A program made the translations under genes and the position numbers. 12,220 bases of DNA. Origin: Croceibacterium_A sp965977975. Lineage in GTDB: Bacteria > Pseudomonadota > Alphaproteobacteria > Sphingomonadales > Sphingomonadaceae. The stretch spans positions 1 to 12,220 of the forward strand of contig CBHCZH010000105.1 in assembly GCA_965977975.1 (NCBI GenBank), written 5' to 3'. The notes beneath the pieces are model-generated. The model ran no database searches, was not told where the DNA came from, and worked only from the letters and a program-made list of their open reading frames with translations. Shown here in pieces: positions 1 to 6,679 of the stretch (position 1 is its first letter; each line of letters begins with the position of its first letter).

Positions 1-86
1 GGCCGCGGGGTGGGGGTCCCGGCGGGGTTCGGGCGGCCGCCCCTGGGGGGGGGGTGTGCTCTACGGGCCCGGCCCCGCCCGCGACT
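1..86. other. GC-extreme left edge, no gene
   Basis: This edge stretch is almost entirely G and C and includes an uninterrupted run of ten G at 45-54. No reading frame with a recognisable product enters it. It is the 3' flank of the minus-strand proline-dehydrogenase-like gene. The hexamer CTCTAC occurs at 59-64 and again at 85-90, where it covers that gene's stop codon. I see no U-tract terminator. Its composition is unlike the rest of the window, and a poorly resolved contig end is possible. Confidence 0.4.
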
Positions 87-899
87 CTACAGCCTGAGCC
101 AGTCCTTGAGCGCCCAGACCGGCAGGTACGGCCGGCCCAGCGCCTTGTCGACCGCGTAGGACCACCAGCCTGGGCCGAACGGATGGTAGAGCCGCACCGC
201 GACTCCCAATCGCTGGGCGACCGTCGTGGTGCGGCGGCGTGGAAGGCCCCGCAGCTGCTCGAGCTCGCACGGCGTCCCGGCCGCCTGCAGCAGCCCAAGC
301 GCGGCTTCGGCGAGCGCGGGGTCGTGCGTCGCGATCGCCACAGTCGCGCGCCGTCCCGCCAGGTTCCCGGCGAGATCCAGAAAGGATTGCGCGATGTCGG
401 GGACATCGCCGGCGGGATCGGCCCATTCGCCCTTCACCAGGCGGATCCGGCATGGCCCGTCGCGCAAGCGCTCGGCATCGGCCGCGCTACGCCCCCAACG
501 GGCTGGCAAAGCGAGGCCGGCGCCCAATTCCTCGGCGAGCGGCAGCGTTCGAGCGGCGTGGGATTCGGCAAGCGCGTCGAACACCATCGGCACGCCCATG
601 GCGGCGATCGCGCGGACGCGACCGGCGTCGAACGCCAGCGCCGGCGCCTTCAACGCCAGCAGCGTGTCGCAGCCTTCGCGCGCCAACGCCGCCGCAAGCT
701 CTTCATTGGCGCCGGCCACGGTTTCGCAGGTGGCGTCGACCGCACCGAAGTAGCCTGCGGTAGTGGCGAGGCCTCGCCGCCCCAGCCGCGCCCAATGAGC
801 TGCCGCGTCGCGCGCGGTCACGCCCGGGACGATTAGGTCGACCAGGCCCGGCAACGCGTACCGCGCGTCGCGCAGGCGCGCGTGGAGCATGCCGCTCAT
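87..899 (-). CDS. Proline dehydrogenase-fold protein, divergent
   Basis: The 270-aa product resembles the FAD-dependent proline dehydrogenase (PRODH) TIM barrel, which oxidises proline to pyrroline-5-carboxylate. Visible landmarks are LALKAPAL near 81-88, FDALAES at 107-113 (the usual IDAEE strand with its Asp), RLVKGEW at 153-159, ATHD at 190-193, ELEQLRGLP at 212-220 and VRLYHPFGPGWWSY at 235-248. It is shorter than most single-domain PRODHs (about 300 aa). The Arg-Arg pair that normally binds the proline carboxylate, just after the last motif, reads Asp-Lys here (251-252). The usual Tyr after RLVKGA is Trp159. Proline may therefore not be the substrate. The ATG start overlaps the upstream acyltransferase stop as ATGA, so it is translationally coupled. 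The fold assignment is fairly secure; the reaction is not. Confidence 0.72.
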   Translation of the reverse strand: MSGMLHARLRDARYALPGLVDLIVPGVTARDAAAHWARLGRRGLATTAGYFGAVDATCETVAGANEELAAALAREGCDTLLALKAPALAFDAGRVRAIAAMGVPMVFDALAESHAARTLPLAEELGAGLALPARWGRSAADAERLRDGPCRIRLVKGEWADPAGDVPDIAQSFLDLAGNLAGRRATVAIATHDPALAEAALGLLQAAGTPCELEQLRGLPRRRTTTVAQRLGVAVRLYHPFGPGWWSYAVDKALGRPYLPVWALKDWLRL

Positions 900-1954
900 G
901 CCGGTCTCGGCGCCAGGCGTTGCCGCATCCAGGCAAGGCCGTCGGCCAGCCAGGCGGCAAGCCCCGCGGCGCTAAGCGGATAAGTACGCACCCGCCGGCA
1001 TTCGTGCTGCTCGCGAGTCCACAGCTCGGCGATCCAGTCCTCGGCGTTGCCCATCAACTCGAGGCCGATCATTCCGCGCTTCGCCGTGTCGCCAAGGACG
1101 TGAAGCATCAGCAAGGTTCCCGGAGAGCAGCGGGCAAAGGCCTCGTCGTAGCCGATCTTGTAGAGCCAGTACCGCCCGGCCCATTCCACCGCCAGCTGCA
1201 TCGCCACCGCGCGGCCGTCGATGCGCAGGAACGCCGCCCGGAACTCGCCGCGCTCGCTGGCGGCACGGAAATAGTGGCGGAAGAACGCTTCCTTGGCCGG
1301 GTCGCAGGCGATCGCCGTTCCCGCCGCGGTCTTCCAGCTGCGCGCCTCGACGGCAACCGCCTCGTCGAACAGCGCATCGAATTCATCGGGACGCGGCACC
1401 AGAACCTCGCACTGCACCGCGCCGAATTCGGCGGCGCGACGGGCGGCGCGGCGGAAGTCGGAACGGCGGCGCGAGGAAAAGCGGCTTTCCGGCTCCGTCC
1501 ACGAAGCGTCGAGCGGAATGTAGGGGCATGGCGGCGCGGGGCGCACCGAGACCCAGCCACGTCCCTTCATCGCCGCGGCCAGGGCCGGGATCAGCTTGGA
1601 AGAAGCAGGGATTCGATGCAGCTCGACAGGCCGCGCCTGGCGGGAGATGAACCGGGCCAGTCCCGCGGCCGAACCGGCATCGCGGCAAAGCGCGTCACCG
1701 GGTTCGAAGACCTCTTCCGCCCCCGGGAGACGCCAACGGGCGAAAGGGCCGGGGCCATGACACAAGGGGACGACCGCCCCGGTCCCTTCCTCATTCTCCG
1801 CAGCGACCAGCTTGATCGGCGTGTCCGCCAGCAGCGTCCGCCCCAGCGCGGCGATGAAATCGGCGCCTTGGGTCGGGAGAGTGGCGTGCGGTTGAAGCAG
1901 CTCCCAGGCGCGCGCCAGGGCCTCCGCCCCTGCAGGCTGACTCAGATCGCGCAT
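896..1954 (-). CDS. FemAB/GNAT-6 family acyltransferase
   Basis: The 352-aa protein has the layout of BioF2/FemAB-like GNAT proteins. A poorly conserved N-terminal half (about 1-150) is followed by an acetyltransferase_6-like domain at about 155-315. That domain begins with the basic SSRRRSDFRRAARRA helix (160-174) and includes AFLRIDGRAVAMQLAVE (241-257), the WLYKIGYDEAF strand-turn (263-273), SPGTLLMLHVL (277-287) and the closing LELMGNAEDW (298-307). Relatives transfer acyl or aminoacyl groups in cell-envelope or exopolysaccharide work; the substrate here cannot be read. The ATG at 1954 is the only good in-frame start after the kinase stop 71 bases upstream, and no Shine-Dalgarno sequence is evident. 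The frame stays open far upstream through the kinase gene, but that part is a shadow. It is followed by the PRODH-like gene with an ATGA overlap. Confidence 0.82.
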   Translation of the reverse strand: MRDLSQPAGAEALARAWELLQPHATLPTQGADFIAALGRTLLADTPIKLVAAENEEGTGAVVPLCHGPGPFARWRLPGAEEVFEPGDALCRDAGSAAGLARFISRQARPVELHRIPASSKLIPALAAAMKGRGWVSVRPAPPCPYIPLDASWTEPESRFSSRRRSDFRRAARRAAEFGAVQCEVLVPRPDEFDALFDEAVAVEARSWKTAAGTAIACDPAKEAFFRHYFRAASERGEFRAAFLRIDGRAVAMQLAVEWAGRYWLYKIGYDEAFARCSPGTLLMLHVLGDTAKRGMIGLELMGNAEDWIAELWTREQHECRRVRTYPLSAAGLAAWLADGLAWMRQRLAPRPA

Positions 1955-2025
1955 GAGCGCAGCGGTTGCATGAAAAGGCGCATCCGTCGTGTCCGCTCGC
2001 GCGGATAGCGACGAAGTCCTAACAA

Positions 2026-3033
2026 TCAGGCAATCGCCGGATTCAGCCGTTCGGCCATCAGCTCCTGCAGATTCGCCTCGGGCCGGGCGCCGTAATGGCT
2101 GATGATCTCGGCCGCCGCGATGGCGCCGCGCCGCAGGCAAGTGACGAGCGGCTCGCCGCGGACATGGCCGAACAGGAACCCGGCGGCGAACAGATCGCCG
2201 GCCCCGGTTGTGTCGACGACCTCCTCGATCGGCTCGGCGGCGACCTCGGCGTGCTCGCCGTTCGACACCGCGACCGCGCCCTCGGCGCTGCGCGTGACGA
2301 CGAGCGTCGGCACCTTGTCCTTCAGCGCGGCGATGCCGTCGTGGAAATCGGGCTTCCCGGTCAGCGCGGCGAGCTCGAGATGGTTGGCGAACAGGATGTC
2401 GATCAGCCCGTCGTCGATAAGAGCGCGGAAATCGTCGCCGTGGCGGTCGATCACGAACCCGTCGGAGAGTGTGAAGGCGACCTTGCGGCCTGCGGCACGC
2501 GCGGCCGCGATCGCCTTGCGCATCGCCGCGCGCGGCTCTTCGGGGTCCCACAAGTAGCCTTCGAGATAGAGCACCCCGGCGCTCGCGATCAGCGCGTCGT
2601 CGAGCGCGCTCGACGGCAGGAACTGCGAGGCGCCGAGAAACGTGTTCATCGTCCGCTGCCCGTCGGGCGTTACGAAGATCAGGCAACGCGCCGTCGGCGG
2701 CTCCCCAGGACGAGTGGGTGTGTCGAAGTGAATGCCCCCGGCGCGGATATCGTGCGCGAAGACCTCGCCGAGCTGGTCGTCGGCGACTTGCCCGATGAAC
2801 GCGCATTTCGCGCCGAGCGCGGCGAGGCCGGCGAGCGTATTCGCCGCCGAGCCGCCCGAGATTTCCTTGGCCGGGCCCATCGCCGCGTAAAGCCGTTCGG
2901 CGCCGTCCGTATCGACGAGCGTCATCCCCCCGCGCGTCATGCCGAGCTCGTCGATCAGCGAGTCCTCGCATGGGGACATCACGTCGACGATGGCATTGCC
3001 GATGGCGATCACGTCGTATTGGGTCTCGGACAT
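2026..3033 (-). CDS. PfkB-family carbohydrate/adenosine kinase
   Basis: The 335-aa ribokinase-fold enzyme is closest in style to bacterial adenosine kinases, which convert adenosine and ATP to AMP and ADP in purine salvage. The N-terminal strand YDVIAIGNAIVDV (6-18) is followed by the first PfkB signature around GGSAANTLAG (60-69), continuing through ALGAKCAFIGQVADDQLG. The NxxE Mg-binding motif is NHLE at 217-220. The second signature, DTTGAGDLFAAGFL (274-287), carries the catalytic base Asp280. Length is normal. The start at MSETQ is chosen because a further in-frame extension of 29 residues has no family resemblance, and a GGGAA stretch lies a few bases upstream. It is the first gene of the minus cluster and is divergent from the EI24 gene. 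Substrate preference (adenosine, ribose or fructose) is inferred, not proven. Confidence 0.88.
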   Translation of the reverse strand: MSETQYDVIAIGNAIVDVMSPCEDSLIDELGMTRGGMTLVDTDGAERLYAAMGPAKEISGGSAANTLAGLAALGAKCAFIGQVADDQLGEVFAHDIRAGGIHFDTPTRPGEPPTARCLIFVTPDGQRTMNTFLGASQFLPSSALDDALIASAGVLYLEGYLWDPEEPRAAMRKAIAAARAAGRKVAFTLSDGFVIDRHGDDFRALIDDGLIDILFANHLELAALTGKPDFHDGIAALKDKVPTLVVTRSAEGAVAVSNGEHAEVAAEPIEEVVDTTGAGDLFAAGFLFGHVRGEPLVTCLRRGAIAAAEIISHYGARPEANLQELMAERLNPAIA

Positions 3034-3122
3034 GCGTATTCCCGTGCTAGGAGTGGAGTGCGCCGGCCGAAACGGCCGAGCGGCGTTGACTTGGCCTGCC
3101 GCGCGCGCAATCGCAAGCACGG
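3034..3122. promoter_or_regulatory. Divergent intergenic region with a small hairpin
   Basis: These 89 bases separate the divergent kinase and EI24 genes and must hold start signals for both. A six-base inverted repeat, CGGCCG / AAA / CGGCCG, lies at 3064-3078 near the middle. On the plus strand TTGACT at 3086-3091 looks like a -35 box, but I see no good -10 box 16-18 bases downstream. The hairpin could be an operator or chance in GC-rich DNA. Confidence 0.3.
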
Positions 3123-3833
3123 ATGCCGGCTGTCGTCTCTTCGCTGCTGCTCGCGCTCGGCCAGCTCGCCGACCGCAAGGTGATCGGGATCCTGGTCAAG
3201 TCGCTTGCGGTTTCGGTCGCGCTGTTCGCGGCGGTTGCCTGGGCCGGATGGTATGCGCTCGACTGGCTGCTCGCCTTGATCGGGCTCGAAGACGACGCCT
3301 TCGCCGGCGCGGGCGCCTTGCGCGAAGTCGCCTCGTTGCTGCTTGCGCTGCTCGGCTTGTGGCTCGCCTGGCGGGTCGTCGCCATGGCGGTGATCAATTT
3401 CTTCGCCGACGAAGTGGTCCAGGCGGTCGAAGCGCGGCACTATCCCGAAGCGGCCGCCCGCGCGCGAGACTTGCCTGTCGGCGAGCAGTTCACGACCAGC
3501 GCCAAGGCGGCACTGCGTGCGCTCGTGGTCAACCTCGCCGTGCTGCCGCTCGCGCTGCTGTTGCTGTTCACCGGTATCGGCCCGGCGCTGCTGTTCTGGG
3601 GGGTCAACGCCGCGCTCGTGGGCCGGGAGCTGCAGGACATGGTCTGGCTGCGACACCGCCAGAACAAGGCCGATCCAGCGCCGGTCGGACGTGCCGAACG
3701 CCTCGTACTCGGCGGAGCGGTCGCGGCGATGCTCGCGCTGCCCCTCGTCAACCTTATCGCCCCGATCCTTGGCGCTGCGGCGGCGACGCATCTGATTCAC
3801 CGCCCAAGAAGCCGCCATGGGAACCGCGCCTGA
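3123..3833 (+). CDS. EI24/CysZ-like integral membrane protein
   Basis: The 236-aa inner-membrane protein has hydrophobic segments at about 20-54, 70-94, 133-168 and 194-222, consistent with four or more transmembrane helices. The spacing, the loop before the third segment, and the motif NAALVGRELQDMVWLRHR (162-179) match the EI24 domain family. That family includes CysZ (a sulfate permease in enterobacteria) and many uncharacterised alphaproteobacterial members. A sulfate-uptake role next to a sulfur-using SUF operon is tempting but only inference, since the two lie on opposite strands and are about 1.5 kb apart. The ATG at 3123 is the first suitable start and has only a weak ribosome site. 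The stop TGA overlaps the next gene's ATG by one base, so the two are probably co-translated. Confidence 0.8.
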   Translation: MPAVVSSLLLALGQLADRKVIGILVKSLAVSVALFAAVAWAGWYALDWLLALIGLEDDAFAGAGALREVASLLLALLGLWLAWRVVAMAVINFFADEVVQAVEARHYPEAAARARDLPVGEQFTTSAKAALRALVVNLAVLPLALLLLFTGIGPALLFWGVNAALVGRELQDMVWLRHRQNKADPAPVGRAERLVLGGAVAAMLALPLVNLIAPILGAAAATHLIHRPRSRHGNRA

Positions 3834-4264
3834 TGCGTTTCTGGCCCGCCCTCCTGCTGTTGCCGCTCTTGGCCGCATGCACCGCGGTACCTGCATCGAG
3901 CCCGCGCTCCCCAAGCCCGCCTCCTCGCCCGTCAACCGGCAGCGTTCCGCCGACCCGGCCGGTGGCGCCGCCCGCGACCCAATTCCTTCCTCCCCAGGTC
4001 CAGCAGGTCGCCGGCCTCGAAGGTGTCTTTCAGCAAGACGCGGCGGGTCTGGCCCGCCTGTTCGGTCCGCCGCGGCTGGAGGTGCGGGAGGGTGACGCCC
4101 GCAAGCTGCAGTTCGCCGGACAGCCCTGTGTGCTCGACGTGTTCCTCTATCCGCTGCGCACGGGGGCGGAACCGGTCGCCACTTATGCCGAAGCGCGGCG
4201 CGCAAGCGACGGGCAGGAAGTCGATCGCGCTGCCTGTGTCCAGGCGCTGGCCGCGGCCAGGTAA
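3833..4264 (+). CDS. Small lipoprotein, unknown function
   Basis: The 143-aa product starts with MRFWPALLLLPLLAAC, a signal peptide with a clear lipobox (LAAC, lipidation at Cys16). It should therefore be exported and anchored to a membrane. A Pro/Ser/Thr-rich linker follows at about 18-55, then a compact C-terminal domain at about 58-143 (VAGLEGVFQQDAAGLARLFG, then KLQFAGQPCVLDVFLYPL) with two further cysteines, Cys99 and Cys135. These could form a disulfide. I know the pattern as a recurrent hypothetical lipoprotein but not its function. The start overlaps the EI24 gene stop (TGATG), and the signal peptide begins exactly there, so the start is firm. The one-base overlap suggests a joint function with the membrane protein. 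Confidence 0.82.
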   Translation: MRFWPALLLLPLLAACTAVPASSPRSPSPPPRPSTGSVPPTRPVAPPATQFLPPQVQQVAGLEGVFQQDAAGLARLFGPPRLEVREGDARKLQFAGQPCVLDVFLYPLRTGAEPVATYAEARRASDGQEVDRAACVQALAAAR

Positions 4265-4322
4265 CGCCAATTTAAGCTTGTTGCGTCACTATCCCCGGCC
4301 AAACAGGGGAGCTCGTGCGAGC

Positions 4323-5252
4323 ATGACCATGAATTTTGCCGATATCGCGCGCCAGGCGGCGGCCGACGGTGCCGTATCAGCCGAGGAAGTCCTCGCGTTG
4401 CGCCGAGCCGGCTGGGCCGACGGTACGATGGCGCCGGCCGAAGCCGAAGCGGTGATCGCGCTCAACGACTCGCTCGAGGAGCGCAGCGGCGAATGGTGCG
4501 ACTTCTTCGTGGAGGCGATCGGCGAGTTCGTCGTCAACGGCACCGAGCCCAAAGGCTACGTGAGCGACGACAACGCCGCCTGGCTGATCTCGCGGCTCGA
4601 CCGCGACGGGCGCCTCGAAGGCATGGCCGAGCTCGAGTTGCTCGTGCGCGTGCTCGAACGCGCTCGCAACGCCCCCGATAGCCTAAAGAGCTACGCACTG
4701 GCGCAAATCGAGCGAGCGGTCCTGACCGGCAGCGGGCCGACCCGCTCGGGCGAGCTCTCGCCGAACTGCGTTAGCGATGCCGAGGCGCAATTGCTCCGCC
4801 GCGTGCTGTTCGCCGCCGCCGGCGACGCCCCGGCCGCGATCAGCCGCGCCGAGGCCGAGCTGCTGTTCCGCCTCAAGGACGCCTCGCGCGGGGCGCCGAA
4901 CGGCCCCGAGTGGAAGCGCCTGTTCGTTCAGGGCGTCGGAAACTACCTGCAGGGTTTCGCTTCACCCAACGCGCAGATCAGCCGCGAGCGGGCGGCAGAG
5001 CTCGAAACTTTCGTGGCCGACCAATGCAGTAGCATCGGCGGTTTCATGCGCCGCGCCGCCACCACCGCGCCGGACTACAAAGGCGCTTTCGCCTTGGCTT
5101 TCGGCCGCAAGGGTCGCGATCGCTTCGGCGAGCTCGCTGCCGGGGAGCAGGTTACCGGCGAAGAAAGCGCCTGGCTCGACGCGCAAGTCCACGCCGACGG
5201 CGAAATCGACGAATACGAGCAGGCGTTGCTCGACTTTCTGGCCGAAGGATAA
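4323..5252 (+). CDS. Uncharacterised helical protein with TerB/EF-like DG...E motifs
   Basis: The 309-aa, probably cytosolic and mostly helical protein has no signal peptide. The pattern D-G-x-hydrophobic-x-x-x-E recurs: DGAVSAEE (15-22), DGTMAPAE (33-40), the near-match DGRLEGMAE (95-103) and DGEIDEYE (292-299). Each is followed by a helix. There is also internal duplication: EWCDFFVEAIGEFVV (57-71) resembles EWKRLFVQGVGNYLQG (196-211), and the helix AAWLISRLDRDGRLEG resembles SAWLDAQVHADGEIDE near the C-terminus. Such motifs are seen in TerB-like (tellurite-resistance-associated) domains and in degenerate EF-hands. Without a profile search I do not assign a function. An AGGGGA stretch 12 bases before the ATG is a distant ribosome site, and a second ATG lies two codons in. 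The gap to the lipoprotein gene is 58 bases. Confidence 0.78.
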   Translation: MTMNFADIARQAAADGAVSAEEVLALRRAGWADGTMAPAEAEAVIALNDSLEERSGEWCDFFVEAIGEFVVNGTEPKGYVSDDNAAWLISRLDRDGRLEGMAELELLVRVLERARNAPDSLKSYALAQIERAVLTGSGPTRSGELSPNCVSDAEAQLLRRVLFAAAGDAPAAISRAEAELLFRLKDASRGAPNGPEWKRLFVQGVGNYLQGFASPNAQISRERAAELETFVADQCSSIGGFMRRAATTAPDYKGAFALAFGRKGRDRFGELAAGEQVTGEESAWLDAQVHADGEIDEYEQALLDFLAEG

Positions 5253-5290
5253 GCCGCGGACCGTATCGAGCCTTCAGTCGCGAAATACCA

Positions 5291-5319
5291 GATCCTCCCC
5301 CGTTTGCGGGGGGAGGATC
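5291..5319. repeat. Perfect 11-bp hairpin between convergent genes
   Basis: GATCCTCCCCC (5291-5301) and GGGGGAGGATC (5309-5319) are exact inverted copies around the seven-base loop GTTTGCG. The hairpin lies 38 bases past the plus-strand stop and 33 bases past the end of the SUF operon, where a bidirectional transcription stop or 3'-end protector would be expected. There is no T-run on either side, so it is not a textbook intrinsic terminator. It resembles the other GC-rich palindromes in this window. Confidence 0.65.
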
Positions 5320-5352
5320 ATGGTCCCGGCAGCGTGAGAAGGTCGCTTCAAC

Positions 5353-5709
5353 CTATACCGTAAAGCTCTCTCCGCAGCCACAGGCGCCCTTGGCGTTGGG
5401 ATTGGCGAACACGAACCCGGCCGCGAAGTCATCTTCCTGCCAGTCCATCGTCGAGCCGATAAGGTAGAGCACGCTCGCACCGTCGATGTAGAACACCCCT
5501 CCGGGCGTCTCTATCTTCTCGTCGAACGGGTGCGCTTCGGTCACGTAATCGACCGAATAGGCGAGTCCCGAGCAGCCGCGCCGCGGAGTCGACAGCTTGA
5601 CCCCGATCGTGCCGGGCGGGGCGCGCTCCATGAGGGACGCGACGCGCGCTTCGGCCGCCGGCGTCAGGGTTACCGCGGCAGGTCTCTGTCGGATCTTGGT
5701 CTCGTTCAT
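5353..5709 (-). CDS. sufA: A-type Fe-S carrier (SufA/ErpA/IscA family)
   Basis: The 118-aa HesB/IscA-family carrier accepts Fe-S clusters from the SUF scaffold and passes them to apo-enzymes. The three conserved cysteines are present: Cys46 in RRGCSGLAYSVDY (44-55), and Cys110 and Cys112 in ACGCGESFTV at the C-terminus. FANPNAKGACGCG (101-113) is the classical family signature. Length is normal. It is the last gene of the operon; its ATG overlaps the acetyltransferase stop (TTATGA). The name sufA follows position. Sequence alone does not separate it from ErpA or IscA, and it may serve as the general carrier of the cell. Confidence 0.92.
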   Translation of the reverse strand: MNETKIRQRPAAVTLTPAAEARVASLMERAPPGTIGVKLSTPRRGCSGLAYSVDYVTEAHPFDEKIETPGGVFYIDGASVLYLIGSTMDWQEDDFAAGFVFANPNAKGACGCGESFTV

Positions 5710-6203
5710 AACTTCTTCTGCCAGAACAGCGCGTGCCCGGCCGCGGGATCTAGTTGGTAATCGCCATAGCCGAGCGCAACATAGAGCGCCTTGGCGCGCT
5801 CGTTGCCGCTCAGCACTTCGAGCGTGACCTTGCAGGCGCCGCGCGCTCGCGCCTCGGCCTCGACCGCCAGCAGCAGCGCCTTGCCGATGCCACGCCCCCG
5901 ATGGGTCGGCGCGACCGCGATGTCGTGTATGTTGATCAGCGGCGCAGCGGCGAACGTCGAATAGGCTGTGAAGCAGTTGGCGAGACCGACTGCTTCGCCG
6001 TCCAGCCGCGCGATCAGCGAAAAAGCGCCGGGTGTTCCCGCTAGCCCGGGAACGATCTGCCCGCGCGCTTCGGCGGAAAGCGGCGCGCCGCCGCCCATCG
6101 GATCGCGCGCGTACTCGTCGAGCAGCGCGATCAGGTCCGCCGCGTCGCGCGGATTCCCATAATCGACCGGCTCGATCGCCAGGACGGGGGCGGCGATGTT
6201 CAC
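5706..6203 (-). CDS. GNAT family N-acetyltransferase
   Basis: The 165-aa product is a compact single-domain GNAT enzyme that would transfer acetyl from acetyl-CoA to an amine on an unknown small molecule or protein. Motif A is NIHDIAVAPTHRGRGIGKALL (91-111), with the pyrophosphate-binding loop RGRGIG (102-107). Motif B is KVTLEVLSGNERAKALYVALGY (125-146). DPMGGGAPLS near 35-44 may shape the acceptor site. The GTG at 6203 is taken as start because it makes the same GTGA overlap seen elsewhere in this operon and no earlier in-frame codon resembles the family. The ribosome site is weak, so coupling to the preceding gene is likely. Its place between sufT and sufA suggests, but does not prove, a link to Fe-S assembly. 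Confidence 0.85.
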   Translation of the reverse strand: MNIAAPVLAIEPVDYGNPRDAADLIALLDEYARDPMGGGAPLSAEARGQIVPGLAGTPGAFSLIARLDGEAVGLANCFTAYSTFAAAPLINIHDIAVAPTHRGRGIGKALLLAVEAEARARGACKVTLEVLSGNERAKALYVALGYGDYQLDPAAGHALFWQKKL

Positions 6204-6679
6204 AGCATGCCCAATTCGAGCCGAGCCTCGTCGCTCATCTTGGCCGGGTCCCACGGCGGGTCCCAGACCAGATTCACTTCGGCGTCGCGCACGCCCGGGA
6301 CCGAGGACACGCGCAGCTCGACCTCGCCCGGCATCGATTCGGCCACCGGGCAATGCGGCGTGGTCAGCGTCATCGTCACCATGACGTCGGCATCGGGCGT
6401 GACCTCGACGCCGTAGATCAGGCCGAGATCGTAGATGTTGACCGGGATTTCCGGGTCGTAGATCTCGCGCAGCGCGTCGATCACGCTCTCGTAAAGCGCG
6501 CCGCCGGGCGCGGCCGGGTTCTCGGCCTGCGGCTTCTGCGCGAGAAAGCCTTCGAGGTAGTCCTTCTTGCGCTCAAGCTTCTCGGCGGGGCTCTCCGCGT
6601 CTTCGACCCGCGCCCGGGGCGGCGGGGCCACGCCGTCCACTTCCTCGACGCGGAAAGTCTTGTCCGCTTCCTCGCTCAT
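6200..6679 (-). CDS. sufT: SufT-like MIP18/DUF59 Fe-S maturation protein
   Basis: The 159-aa protein has a charged, probably disordered N-terminus (about 1-58) and a MIP18/DUF59 domain (about 62-150). The hallmark DPEIPVNIYDLGLIYGVEV (75-93) and the reactive Cys110 in LTTPHCPVAESMPGEVE are both intact, as is the NLVWDPPWDPAKMSDEAR tail (136-153). SUF-operon members of this family, called SufT in several bacteria, help mature or deliver Fe-S clusters to target proteins. The ATG overlaps the sufS stop as ATGA, with AGAGGA seven to eight bases upstream inside sufS. Its first six residues, MSEEAD, repeat those of SufB. Family assignment is firm; the exact role varies among bacteria. Confidence 0.92.
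   Translation of the reverse strand: MSEEADKTFRVEEVDGVAPPPRARVEDAESPAEKLERKKDYLEGFLAQKPQAENPAAPGGALYESVIDALREIYDPEIPVNIYDLGLIYGVEVTPDADVMVTMTLTTPHCPVAESMPGEVELRVSSVPGVRDAEVNLVWDPPWDPAKMSDEARLELGML

Noticed and set aside
45..54. Phase-variable G tract
   Set aside because: It is not in or directly before any supported gene start and sits at the window edge, where assembly error is as likely.
54..836. Long plus-strand frame opposite the PRODH-like gene
   Set aside because: It is Arg/Gly/Pro-rich with no family resemblance. It is a mirror of the minus-strand gene in high-GC DNA, where stops are rare.
1992..2005. Hairpin TCCGC/TCGC/GCGGA between the kinase and acyltransferase genes
   Set aside because: A five-base stem is expected often by chance at this GC content and no U-tract follows.
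1955..2971. Upstream extension of the FemAB-like protein to 691 aa
   Set aside because: The extra part runs through the kinase gene in another frame and is Arg-rich nonsense. The kinase frame carries both PfkB signatures.
3086..3113. Sigma-70 promoter for the EI24 gene
   Set aside because: TTGACT fits a -35 box, but the bases 16-18 downstream (CAATCG area) do not make a convincing -10 box, so it is not listed as a separate promoter.
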